Of a DNA stretch of 64,000 bases, positions 16,452 through 23,648 are shown piece by piece; position 1 is the first letter of the stretch; the number at the start of each line of letters is the position of its first letter. Where the stretch lies: contig CAVROM010000009.1 of NCBI GenBank assembly GCA_963722815.1, positions 186,001 to 250,000 of the forward strand. Direction: 5' to 3'. The stretch is from DASQFQ01 sp963722815. Lineage in GTDB: Bacteria; Actinomycetota; Thermoleophilia; Solirubrobacterales; Solirubrobacteraceae. Below the pieces are notes generated by a model. It was given only the letters and a program-made list of their open reading frames with translations, was not told where the DNA came from and did no database searches. Both the position numbers and the translations under genes were made by a program.

Positions 16452-18674
16452 CTACGGCGCGCCGGTGCCGCCGCGTCCGCTGAAGCGGCGCAGACGCAGC
16501 GCGTTGGAGACGACCGAGAGGCTGGAGAAGACCATCGCCAGGCTGGCGATGACCGGGTTGAGGAGGCCGATCGCGGCCAGCGGGACGGCGGCGAGGTTGT
16601 AGCCGAACGCCCAGCCGAGGTTTTGCTTGATCGTGCGCAGGGTCGCGCGGCTGAGGCGGATGGCGTCGGAGGCGGCGCGCAGGTCGCCGGAGACGAGCGT
16701 GAGGTCGGAGGCCTCGATGGCGACGTCGGTCCCGGTGCCGATGCTCAGGCCGAGGTCGGCCTGGGCGAGGGCGGGGGCGTCGTTGACGCCGTCCCCGACC
16801 ATGGCGACCACGCGGCCCTCCGCCTGCAGACGGCGGACCACGCCGGCCTTGTCGGCGGGCATGACCTCGGCGATCACCTCGTCGATGCCGACCTCGGCGG
16901 CGACCGCGCGGGCGGTCGTCTCGTTGTCGCCGGTGAGGAGCACGGGCCGCAGGCCGAGCGCCTTCAATGACGCGACGGCGTCCGCGGAGGTGGGCTTGAC
17001 GGTGTCGGCGACCACGAAGACCGCGGTGGCGCGCCCGTCCCAGCCGGCCGCGATCGCGGTCTGGCCACGCGCCTCGGCGGCGCGGCGGGCGGCGTCGAGC
17101 TTGGGCGGGAGGCGCATTGCCCAATCGGCGAGGAGGGCGGGCCGGCCGACGATCAGCGCGTGGCCGTCGACGACGCCCTCGACCCCGAGGCCCTCGCGGT
17201 TGGCGAAGCCCTCGACCGCGGGGAGTGCGGCTTCCGCGGCGGCCGCGGCCGCGATGGCCCGGGCGATCGGGTGCTCGGAGGCATGCTCGAGCGCGCCGAC
17301 CAGCCGCAGCGCCTCGCTCCTGTCCACACCCTCGGCGACGGTGACCTCGGTCAGCGTCATCTTGCCGGTCGTCACGGTGCCGGTCTTGTCGAGCACGACG
17401 GTGTCGACGCGGCGGGTGGACTCGAGCACCTCGGGGCCCTTGATGAGCAGCCCGAGCTGAGCGCCTCGGCCGGTGCCGACCATCAGCGCGGTCGGCGTGG
17501 CGAGGCCGAGCGCGCACGGGCAGGCGATGATCAGAACGGCGACGGCGGCGGTGAACGCGAACGTCGCGCTCTCGCCGGTGCCGAGCCAGAAGCCGAGCGT
17601 GCCGACCGCCAACGCGATGACGATCGGGACGAAGATGCCGGAGATGCGGTCGGCCAGGCGCTGGACCGGCGCCTTGCCGGTCTGGGCGTCCTCGACCAGG
17701 CGGGCGATCTGGGCGAGCGCGGTATCGGCGCCGACCTTGGTCGCGCGGACGACCAGCCGGCCGCCGGCGTTGACGGTGGCGCCCGCGATCTCGGTGCCCG
17801 GCGAGACCTCGACCGGCACGGACTCGCCCGTGAGCATGCTCATGTCCACGGCGGAGCTGCCTTCCTCGACGGTCCCGTCGGTGGCGACCTTCTCGCCGGG
17901 GCGGACCACGAAGCGGTCCCCGACGGCGAGCTGCTCGACCGGGATGCGGCGCCCGTCCTCGAGCTCGACGTCCTTGGCGCCCAGCTCGAGCAGCGCCTTC
18001 ATGGCGGCGCCGGCGCGGCGCTTGGCCTTCGCCTCGAAGTAGCGGCCGGCGAGCAGGAACGTGGTGACGATGCCGGCGGTCTCGAGGTAGATCTGGTCGG
18101 CGCCCGCGCCCGGGTCGGGGATGACGTCGAACGCCATGCGCATGTCGTTCATGCCGGCGTCGCCGATGAACAGCGCGTACAGCGACCACAGCCAGGCGGA
18201 GAGCGTGCCGACCGAGATCAGCGTGTCCATCGTGGCGGCGCCGTGCTTGAGGTTCGCCCACGCCGCCTTGTGGAACGGCCACGCCGCCCACAGCACGACC
18301 GGCGTCACGAGGTTCAGCGACAGCCACTGGAAATTGTCGAACTGCAGCGCCGGGATCATCGCCATCAGCAGCACGGGGACCGACAGGACCGCGGCGAAGA
18401 TCAGGCGGCGGCGCAGCGCGGCGATCTCGTCCGGCTCGGCGTCGGTCGGCTCGGCTGGCTCGCTCGCCGGCAGCGTCGCGGAGTAGCCGACGGCCTCGAC
18501 GGCCTCGACGAGCTGGTCGGGGGCCACCGCGCCCGGGTCGAACTCGACCCGGGCCTTCTCGGTGGCGTAGTTGACCGTCGCGCTGACGCCGTCGAGCTTG
18601 TTCAGCTTGCGCTCGATGCGGTTGGCGCACGAGGCGCACGTCATGCCGGTGATCGGCAGCTCGAGCGAGCTCAT
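16452..18674 (-). CDS. copA: Copper-exporting P1B-type ATPase CopA
   Basis: 740 aa. One N-terminal heavy-metal domain (GMTCASC, C13/C16), then the P1B core: actuator TGES, CPC at 385-387 in the membrane, phosphorylated D429 in DKTGT, the H468-P nucleotide motif, and GDGVNDAPAL. The C-terminal segment AFGYNLAAVPLAAIGLLNP is typical of Cu(I) pumps. It moves Cu(I) out of the cytoplasm using ATP. Its start overlaps the end of the periplasmic-type gene upstream by four bases, so copZ, that gene and copA form one leftward operon, probably repressed by the divergent CsoR. Confidence 0.95.
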   Translation of the reverse strand: MSSLELPITGMTCASCANRIERKLNKLDGVSATVNYATEKARVEFDPGAVAPDQLVEAVEAVGYSATLPASEPAEPTDAEPDEIAALRRRLIFAAVLSVPVLLMAMIPALQFDNFQWLSLNLVTPVVLWAAWPFHKAAWANLKHGAATMDTLISVGTLSAWLWSLYALFIGDAGMNDMRMAFDVIPDPGAGADQIYLETAGIVTTFLLAGRYFEAKAKRRAGAAMKALLELGAKDVELEDGRRIPVEQLAVGDRFVVRPGEKVATDGTVEEGSSAVDMSMLTGESVPVEVSPGTEIAGATVNAGGRLVVRATKVGADTALAQIARLVEDAQTGKAPVQRLADRISGIFVPIVIALAVGTLGFWLGTGESATFAFTAAVAVLIIACPCALGLATPTALMVGTGRGAQLGLLIKGPEVLESTRRVDTVVLDKTGTVTTGKMTLTEVTVAEGVDRSEALRLVGALEHASEHPIARAIAAAAAAEAALPAVEGFANREGLGVEGVVDGHALIVGRPALLADWAMRLPPKLDAARRAAEARGQTAIAAGWDGRATAVFVVADTVKPTSADAVASLKALGLRPVLLTGDNETTARAVAAEVGIDEVIAEVMPADKAGVVRRLQAEGRVVAMVGDGVNDAPALAQADLGLSIGTGTDVAIEASDLTLVSGDLRAASDAIRLSRATLRTIKQNLGWAFGYNLAAVPLAAIGLLNPVIASLAMVFSSLSVVSNALRLRRFSGRGGTGAP

Positions 18675-19492
18675 CGCGTCACCTCGCGCGTGAACGCGGC
18701 GGTGTGCAGCCGGCCGTCAGCCGTCTTGAACTGCAGGAACAGGCGGTAGCGGCCCGCGGTGGGGAAGGTCGCCTCGAATCGCAGCTGGTTCTGGTCGGGA
18801 TGCACGTGCAGGAAAGCGAGATCGCCCTCGCGCAGCGCGACGAGGTGGCCCTTGGCGCCCAGGTAGTCGTGGATGGCGACGGGCGCGCCGTCGCGCGTGA
18901 CCGTGAAGCCGAGCTCGTTCTCCGCGTCCTCGGCCAGCGCGACGCGCAGGCCGTCGACGTCGACGCTCCTCGTGGGCGCGGGCAGCGCCTGCGAGCGCAC
19001 CGAGCCGTCGACAGCTAGGTCGTCGGCGAGCGTGTACGGCTTCTCGCCGACCGAGAAGTCGGCGAACACGCGGTACGAGCCCGCGTCGGGCAGCGTGGCC
19101 TGCACGGACCAGCTGCCGTCCGGCCGCTGGGTCGGGTGCAGGTGCTGGAAGCCGGTCATGTCGCGGCGCACGACGATCAAGTGCATGCGCTTGGTGTGCT
19201 CGACGTCGAAGTCGCGGACGGTCTGCCCGCGGCGGTCGGCGATCCGGAACGCCAGCTCGAAGCGCCGGCCCGGCTGCGCGGTACGCCGCGCGAGCTGGAG
19301 CGTGAGGCCGTGGTCGCTGACCGCGAGGCCGCGCACCGGCATCGTCTGCGCCGCCATCGCGCCCATGTGAGCGGGCTTGTCGGCCGCCGGGCGGCCGGAG
19401 TGGACGTCGAGCCGGCTGCCCGCGAACGCGGCGCCGGCGAACACGAGCGCCAGCACGACGGCGAACCCGGCGAGCTTCGCGATCGGGTTCAC
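18671..19492 (-). CDS. Secreted/membrane-anchored copper-associated protein with two beta domains
   Basis: 273 aa. N-terminal signal or anchor (about 6-25, LAGFAVVLALVFAGAAFAG). Two internally similar segments follow: HTKRMHLIVVRRDMTGFQHL...YRVFADF and GAKGHLVALREGDLAFLHVH...YRLFLQF. Each has clustered His and Met (QHLHP, FLHVHP), suitable as copper ligands. The family has no firm function that I know; it commonly lies beside copper ATPase genes. It overlaps copZ and copA by four bases each. Likely role: periplasmic copper binding or handover (inference). Confidence 0.7.
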   Translation of the reverse strand: MNPIAKLAGFAVVLALVFAGAAFAGSRLDVHSGRPAADKPAHMGAMAAQTMPVRGLAVSDHGLTLQLARRTAQPGRRFELAFRIADRRGQTVRDFDVEHTKRMHLIVVRRDMTGFQHLHPTQRPDGSWSVQATLPDAGSYRVFADFSVGEKPYTLADDLAVDGSVRSQALPAPTRSVDVDGLRVALAEDAENELGFTVTRDGAPVAIHDYLGAKGHLVALREGDLAFLHVHPDQNQLRFEATFPTAGRYRLFLQFKTADGRLHTAAFTREVTR

Positions 19493-19689
19493 GCGGCCAC
19501 CGCGTCGTAGCCGGCCTCGTCGATCGCGGCGACCAGCGCCGCGTGGTCGGCGCCGCCGTCGATGCGGACGAGCTTGGTGTCGAGGTCGACGCTGACCGCG
19601 GCGACGCCGGCGACCTTGGTGACCTCTTGGGTCACCGCGACCGTGCAGTGGTCACAGGTCATGCCGGGCACGAGATAGGTGGTGGTCAT
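19489..19689 (-). CDS. copZ: Copper chaperone CopZ (heavy-metal-associated domain)
   Basis: 66 aa, a single HMA ferredoxin-like domain. The Cu(I)-binding motif GMTCDHC is near the N-terminus, and the HMA ending ALVAAIDEAGYDAVAA is clear. AAGGAC lies upstream of the ATG. It delivers Cu(I) to CopA. It is the first gene of the operon, with TATACT (plus-strand 19706-19711) as -10 and a CsoR-like operator overlapping the promoter. Confidence 0.9.
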   Translation of the reverse strand: MTTTYLVPGMTCDHCTVAVTQEVTKVAGVAAVSVDLDTKLVRIDGGADHAALVAAIDEAGYDAVAA

Positions 19690-19704
19690 GGGGGGAGTCC
19701 TTGA

Positions 19705-19778
19705 GAGTATATACGGGGAGGGGGTATCCGAGAGGAACCGTACCAGATACCCCCGGGGGGTTAGCTACACTCTTGCCC
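19705..19778. promoter_or_regulatory. Divergent copZ/csoR control region with two CsoR-type operators
   Basis: Two G/C-tract pseudopalindromes typical of CsoR sites are present: GTATATACGGGGAGGGGGTA (19707-19726) over the copZ promoter, and GATACCCCCGGGGGGTTA (19746-19763) over the csoR promoter. For csoR, TACACT (19766-19771) is seven bases before the ATG, so its mRNA is predicted leaderless. Copper-free CsoR would block both directions. Confidence 0.75.
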
Positions 19779-20075
19779 ATGGCCACCACCACCGACACCA
19801 CGCGCGGGTACACGTCCACCAAGGAGCAGCTCCAGAAGCGCCTCAAGCGCGTCGAGGGCCAGGTTCGCGGCGTCGAGAAGATGGTCGAGGAGGACCGCTA
19901 CTGCATCGACGTCCTGACGCAGATCTCCGCGATCCAGGCCGCCCTCGACAAGGTCGCGCTCGGCCTCATGGACGACCACGCCCGTCACTGCGTGATCGGC
20001 GGCCCGTCGGAGGTCAAGGAGGAGCGCACCGAGGAGCTCATGGCCGCCGTCGCCCGCCTGATGCGCCGGGGCTGA
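19779..20075 (+). CDS. csoR: Copper-sensing repressor CsoR
   Basis: 98 aa, an all-helical DUF156 protein. The Cu(I) site is complete: C42 (RYCIDV), H67 and C71 (DDHARHC), with the 25- and 4-residue spacing of characterised CsoR proteins. RLKRVEGQVRGVEKMVEED is the conserved first helix. It represses copZ-copA and itself, releasing DNA on Cu(I) binding. ATG 19779 is chosen because the -10 box TACACT lies seven bases upstream; earlier in-frame starts would lie before the transcript. Confidence 0.9.
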   Translation: MATTTDTTRGYTSTKEQLQKRLKRVEGQVRGVEKMVEEDRYCIDVLTQISAIQAALDKVALGLMDDHARHCVIGGPSEVKEERTEELMAAVARLMRRG

Positions 20076-20110
20076 CGCCGCAACATCGCAACGGTCGTTA
20101 GGATGATGCC

Positions 20111-20464
20111 GTGGCCGACGATCGCTGCGACCTCCTCTGCCTCGACCTCGAGAAGGCGGAACGGCTGCGGCACGAGCGGCTCGACCTCGACCGCGCCGCC
20201 CGCTTCGCCGACCAGGCCCGCGCGCTGTCAGACCCGACGCGGCTGATCGTCGCGGCCGCGCTGGCGGGCGCGGACGAGCTGTGCGTCTGCGACCTCGCCT
20301 GGGTGGCGGAGCGCGCCGAGAACCTCGTCTCCCACCACGCCCGCGCGCTGCGCTCGCTCGGGCTGGCCGAGAGCCGGCGCGACGGCAAGATGGTGCTCTA
20401 CCGGCTGACCGACCGCGGCCGCGTGCTGCTGGAGGCCGTGCTCGACGAGGGGGTCAGGGCGTGA
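20111..20464 (+). CDS. ArsR/SmtB-family metal sensor (CmtR/CadC-like)
   Basis: 117 aa winged-helix repressor. The Cys pattern C6/C10 (DRCDLLC) plus C58/C60 (ELCVCDL) in the alpha-4 region resembles CadC- and CmtR-type Cd/Pb/Zn sensors. Recognition helix ENLVSHHARALRSLG. The predicted transcript is leaderless: TAGGAT (20099-20104) is six bases before the GTG. The stop overlaps the start of the transporter by four bases, so it controls that gene. The exact metal is inferred from the Cys pattern only. Confidence 0.8.
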   Translation: MADDRCDLLCLDLEKAERLRHERLDLDRAARFADQARALSDPTRLIVAAALAGADELCVCDLAWVAERAENLVSHHARALRSLGLAESRRDGKMVLYRLTDRGRVLLEAVLDEGVRA

Positions 20465-21417
20465 GCCTCGAGCTCCCCATGCTGGCGGCGCCGCCCGCGC
20501 CCGCGCCGCGTATCGACGAGGCGACCTACCGCCGACTGGCCCGGCGCGTCCGCACGCTCTCGTGGCTGAGCCTCGCGTGGATGGCCGTCGAGGGCGGCGT
20601 CGCGATCGCGGCCGGCATCGTCGCGGGCTCGATCGCGCTCGTCGGCTTCGGCCTCGACAGCGCGATCGAGGGCTTCGCGAGCCTGATCATCGTGTGGCGC
20701 TTCACCGGGCAGCGGATGTTCTCCGCGACCGCCGAGACCCGCGCGCAGAAGCTCGTCGCGATCCAGTTCTTCCTGCTCGCGCCCTACGTCGCGATCGAGT
20801 CGGTGCGCGCGCTCGTCGGCGACGAGCGGCCGGAGCACAGCTGGGTCGGGATCGGGCTCGCGATCTCGAGCGTGATCCTCATGCCGGCGCTCGGCATCGC
20901 CAAGCAGCGGCTCGCCGACCAGCTCGGCTCCGCGGCCACGAAGGGCGAGGGCCGCCAGAACATGCTCTGCGCCTACCTGGCCGGGGCGCTCCTGCTCGGG
21001 CTGCTGGGCAACGTGCTCTGGGGCGCGTGGTGGCTCGATCCGATCGTCGGGCTGCTGATCGCCGCGCTGGCCGTGAAGGAGGGCCGCGAGGCGTGGAAGG
21101 GGGAGGGGTGCTGCGTCTCCGACCCGCTCGCCGGCTGCGCGCTCGACTCTGACGGCCTGACGAGCCAGAGCGACCGCTACCGCGCGCTCGGCGGCCACGT
21201 GGCCGCCAGCGAGCGCGAGCCGCAGGCGCTCACCGTGCGCTTCGACGACAACGTCGACCTCGACCTCCTGCTCGAGACCGTCGAGGTCGAGCGCGGCTGC
21301 TGCACGTTCTTCGACCTGGCGCCGGACGTCGAGCGCCGCGAGCTGGTCGTCTCCGTCGCGGATCGCGAGCGCGTCCCGGCGCTCGACGCCATCGCCACCG
21401 CGATGGGTGTCGGCTAG
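20461..21417 (+). CDS. Cation-efflux (CDF-like) transporter fused to a Cys-Cys domain
   Basis: 318 aa from a GTG overlapping the repressor stop (GTGA). Residues about 30-210 hold six membrane segments of the cation-diffusion type: SLAWMAVEGGVAIAAGIVAG, then VGFGLDSAIEGFASLIIVWR with the Asp/Glu metal site, and WWLDPIVGLLIAALAVKEG with the second. After GEGCC comes an extra domain (about 225-318) with TVRFDDNVDLDLLLETVEVERGCCTFF, resembling small stand-alone proteins of mercury/arsenic gene clusters that carry an ER.CC motif. Such a fusion would place a thiol metal site at the cytoplasmic mouth. Substrate probably Cd/Zn/Pb (inference). Confidence 0.8.
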   Translation: MSLELPMLAAPPAPAPRIDEATYRRLARRVRTLSWLSLAWMAVEGGVAIAAGIVAGSIALVGFGLDSAIEGFASLIIVWRFTGQRMFSATAETRAQKLVAIQFFLLAPYVAIESVRALVGDERPEHSWVGIGLAISSVILMPALGIAKQRLADQLGSAATKGEGRQNMLCAYLAGALLLGLLGNVLWGAWWLDPIVGLLIAALAVKEGREAWKGEGCCVSDPLAGCALDSDGLTSQSDRYRALGGHVAASEREPQALTVRFDDNVDLDLLLETVEVERGCCTFFDLAPDVERRELVVSVADRERVPALDAIATAMGVG

Positions 21418-21420
21418 CCG

Positions 21421-22161
21421 TCAGGGCTTGCGGGCGCGGACGATCGCCGAGCCGGCGTGCTCGTGGACGCGGTGCGTCGGGCGGATCTCCACGTCGACGA
21501 GCCCGGCGGCGGCCAGCGCGGCCCGGAACTCGGCCTCGGTCAGCGCGCCCGCGATGCAGCCGGTCCACTGCGCCATGTCGGCCCGGTTCGCCTCGTCCAT
21601 GCCCTCGTCGGCGATCACGTCGGAGACCGCGAAGCGCCCGCCCGGGCGGAGCACGCGCGCGGCCTCGGCGAGCACGACGCGCTTTTCGGCGGCGAGGTTG
21701 ATCACGCAGTTGGAGATCACGACGTCGACGGAGGCCTCGGGCAGCGGGATCTCCTCGAGGTAGCCCTTGAGGAACTCGGCGTTGTCGACCCCGGCGGCCG
21801 CGTTGGCGCGCGCGAGCGCGAGCATCTCGTCGGTCATGTCGAGCCCGATGGCCTTGCCGGTGGCGCCGACGCGGCGGGCGCTGATGAGCACGTCGGCGCC
21901 GGCGCCGGAGCCGAGGTCGAGCACGGTCTCGCCCTCGTGGAGGTCGGCGACCGCGGTGGGGACGCCGCAGCCGAGCGACGCGGAGACGGCGGCGCCGGGC
22001 GCGGCGGAGGCCTCGTCGCCGCAGAGGGCGGCGCCGAACTCGTCGCCGCAGCCGACCGAGCTGCCGCAGCATCCTTCCTCGGACGAGGCTGCTCGTCCGG
22101 CCGCCGCGGCGTAGCGCTCGCGCACGGTCTCGCGGATGTCGGGGGTGCTCAGCTCAGCCAT
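21421..22161 (-). CDS. arsM: Arsenite S-adenosylmethionine methyltransferase ArsM
   Basis: 246 aa. SAM-binding motif VLDLGSGAGADVLISAR, and the ArsM cysteines: a CC pair near residue 31, one in ISNCVINLA, and one in WTGCIAGAL. EKRVVLAEAARVLRPGGRFAVSDV is the family's post-motif. It methylates As(III) to volatile or less retained methylarsenicals. The ATG at 22161 lies inside the end of the arsR frame (13-base overlap), so arsR-arsM is an operon. A much longer frame to 22449 exists but is the shadow of arsR. Confidence 0.9.
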   Translation of the reverse strand: MAELSTPDIRETVRERYAAAAGRAASSEEGCCGSSVGCGDEFGAALCGDEASAAPGAAVSASLGCGVPTAVADLHEGETVLDLGSGAGADVLISARRVGATGKAIGLDMTDEMLALARANAAAGVDNAEFLKGYLEEIPLPEASVDVVISNCVINLAAEKRVVLAEAARVLRPGGRFAVSDVIADEGMDEANRADMAQWTGCIAGALTEAEFRAALAAAGLVDVEIRPTHRVHEHAGSAIVRARKP

Positions 22162-22502
22162 GCAGTCAGCTCCTCCAGCGCCTCGGGGTGCACGTAGTAG
22201 TAGGCCCACAGCCCGCGCCGCTCGGAGTCGACGATGCCGGCCTCGCGCAGCCTCTTGAGGTGGTGCGAGAGCGTGGGCTGGGAGATGTCGAACAGCGGGA
22301 CGAGCTCGCACACGCAGACCTTGCCGGCGTGCTTGCGCAGCACGTCCACGAGCCGGAGCCGGACCGGGTCGCCCAGCGCCTTGGCGACGTCCGCCATTCG
22401 GGTCGCCTGGGCGCGCTCGACGTCGGGATAAACCACGGGCTCGCAGCACGGCTCGCCGGCGGCGCGCTTGGTCTTGGGCGCGAGCTCCAGATCGATCGCC
22501 AT
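22149..22502 (-). CDS. arsR: ArsR-family arsenic-responsive repressor
   Basis: 117 aa winged helix. The CVC metalloid motif (C63/C65, KVCVCELV) is in helix alpha-3, with an additional CC pair at 19-20, and the recognition helix is SQPTLSHHLKRLREAG. It would repress both arsR-arsM and the divergent arsC until As(III)/Sb(III) binds. The ATG at 22502 is seven bases after the -10 box, so the mRNA is predicted leaderless; upstream in-frame starts would precede the transcript. Confidence 0.9.
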   Translation of the reverse strand: MAIDLELAPKTKRAAGEPCCEPVVYPDVERAQATRMADVAKALGDPVRLRLVDVLRKHAGKVCVCELVPLFDISQPTLSHHLKRLREAGIVDSERRGLWAYYYVHPEALEELTAWLS

Positions 22503-22555
22503 CGATCTATGTGTATCAATTGAAGTGACGAGTGTCAATGCATATCCTTTGCGGC
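22503..22555. promoter_or_regulatory. Overlapping divergent ars promoters with shared operator
   Basis: Leftward: TTGACA (minus strand, 22538-22533), 17-base spacer, TACACA (22515-22510), then seven bases to the arsR ATG. Rightward: TTGAAG (22520-22525), 17-base spacer, TATCCT (22543-22548), then seven bases to the arsC ATG. Both transcripts would be leaderless. The palindrome TATCAATTGA (22514-22523) lies in the overlap and is the probable ArsR site, so one bound dimer could shut both directions. Confidence 0.75.
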
Positions 22556-22948
22556 ATGCCCCAGGTCCTGTTCGTCTGCGTCCACAACGCCGGGCGCAGC
22601 CAGATGGCGGCCGCGCTGCTCGATCACCTCGCCGGCGGCCGCGTGACGGTCCGCTCCGCGGGCAGCGAGCCGGCCGACCGCATCAACCCGCGCGTGATCG
22701 CGGCGATGGAGGAGATCGGCCTCGACGTCTCGCGCGAGTTCCCCAAGCCGCTCACCGGCGAGGCCGTCGAGGCCGCCGATGTCGTCATCACCATGGGCTG
22801 CGGCGACGCCTGCCCGGTCTACCCGGGCAAGCGCTACGAGGACTGGGAGCTCGACGACCCGGCCGACGCCGACCTCGACGGCGTCCGCCGCATCCGCGAC
22901 CAGGTTGCCGAACGGGTCCGGCGCCTCGCGGACCAGCTGACGCGGTGA
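22556..22948 (+). CDS. arsC: Arsenate reductase ArsC (low-MW phosphatase type, thioredoxin-linked)
   Basis: 130 aa. P-loop VLFVCVHNAGRSQ with nucleophile C8 and R14; the redox pair is C82 and C86 in MGCGDACPV, as in triple-cysteine reductases. FPKPLTGEAVEAADVVI is the usual substrate loop. It reduces As(V) to As(III). The ATG at 22556 is chosen because TATCCT lies seven bases upstream. The stop overlaps the next gene (GTGA), which encodes a channel, so reduction and exit are co-expressed. Confidence 0.9.
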   Translation: MPQVLFVCVHNAGRSQMAAALLDHLAGGRVTVRSAGSEPADRINPRVIAAMEEIGLDVSREFPKPLTGEAVEAADVVITMGCGDACPVYPGKRYEDWELDDPADADLDGVRRIRDQVAERVRRLADQLTR

Positions 22949-23618
22949 CCCACGCGGCGCCGCTCGCGCGCCGGCTGCTCGCCGAGTACCTCGGCTCGCG
23001 TTCCTGGCGGCCGTCGTCGTCGGCTCCGGCATCGCCGCACAGCGCCTGTCTCCCGACGACACCGGGCTCGCGCTGCTCGAGAACGCCGCCGCCACCGCCG
23101 CCGGGCTGTTCGCGATCATCCTCATGTTCGGGCGCGTCTCCGGCGGCCACTTCAACCCCGTCGTCTCGCTCGTCGACGCCCACTTCGGCGGGCTGACGTG
23201 GCGAGACGCGCTCACCTACATCCCCGCCCAGATCGCCGCCTGCATCACGGGCGCGATCACGGCCAACGCCATGTTCGCGCTGAGCGCCGTCAGCATCTCC
23301 ACCCACCATCGGGCCAGCGCCGCGCACCTCTTCGCGGAGGTGATCGCGACGCTCGGCCTGCTGCTCGTGATCTTCTCGCTCGCCCGCACCGGCCGGGCGG
23401 CGAGCGCTCCCGCCGCGGTGGGCGCGTACATCGGCGCGGCCTACTGGTTCACAAGCTCGACCAGCTTTGCCAACCCCGCGATCACCGTCGGCCGGATGTT
23501 CTCCGACACGTTCGCCGGCATCGCGCCCGCCTCCGTCCCTGGGTTCGTCGCGGCCCAGCTGGTCGGCGGCCTGGTCGCGGTGGCCGCGATCAGCGCTCTG
23601 TATCCCGCCGGCGAATGA
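22945..23618 (+). CDS. MIP-family channel (aquaglyceroporin, AqpS-like), frameshifted near 22999
   Basis: About 224 aa in two frames. GTG at 22945 gives THAAPLARRLLAEYLGS. A missing base then shifts the frame; the corrected reading continues AFLAAVVVGSGIAAQRLS and joins GRVSGGHFNPVVSLVDAHFGG. The first pore motif is NPV, the second is a normal NPA (SFANPAITVGR). Six membrane segments are expected. MIP channels in ars operons pass As(III) out of the cell down its gradient after ArsC acts. No ArsB or Acr3 pump is present here. The frameshift probably is a sequence error. Confidence 0.8.
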
Positions 23619-23648
23619 CGACGCCCGCTGTCGGGCAATACACCGGCC

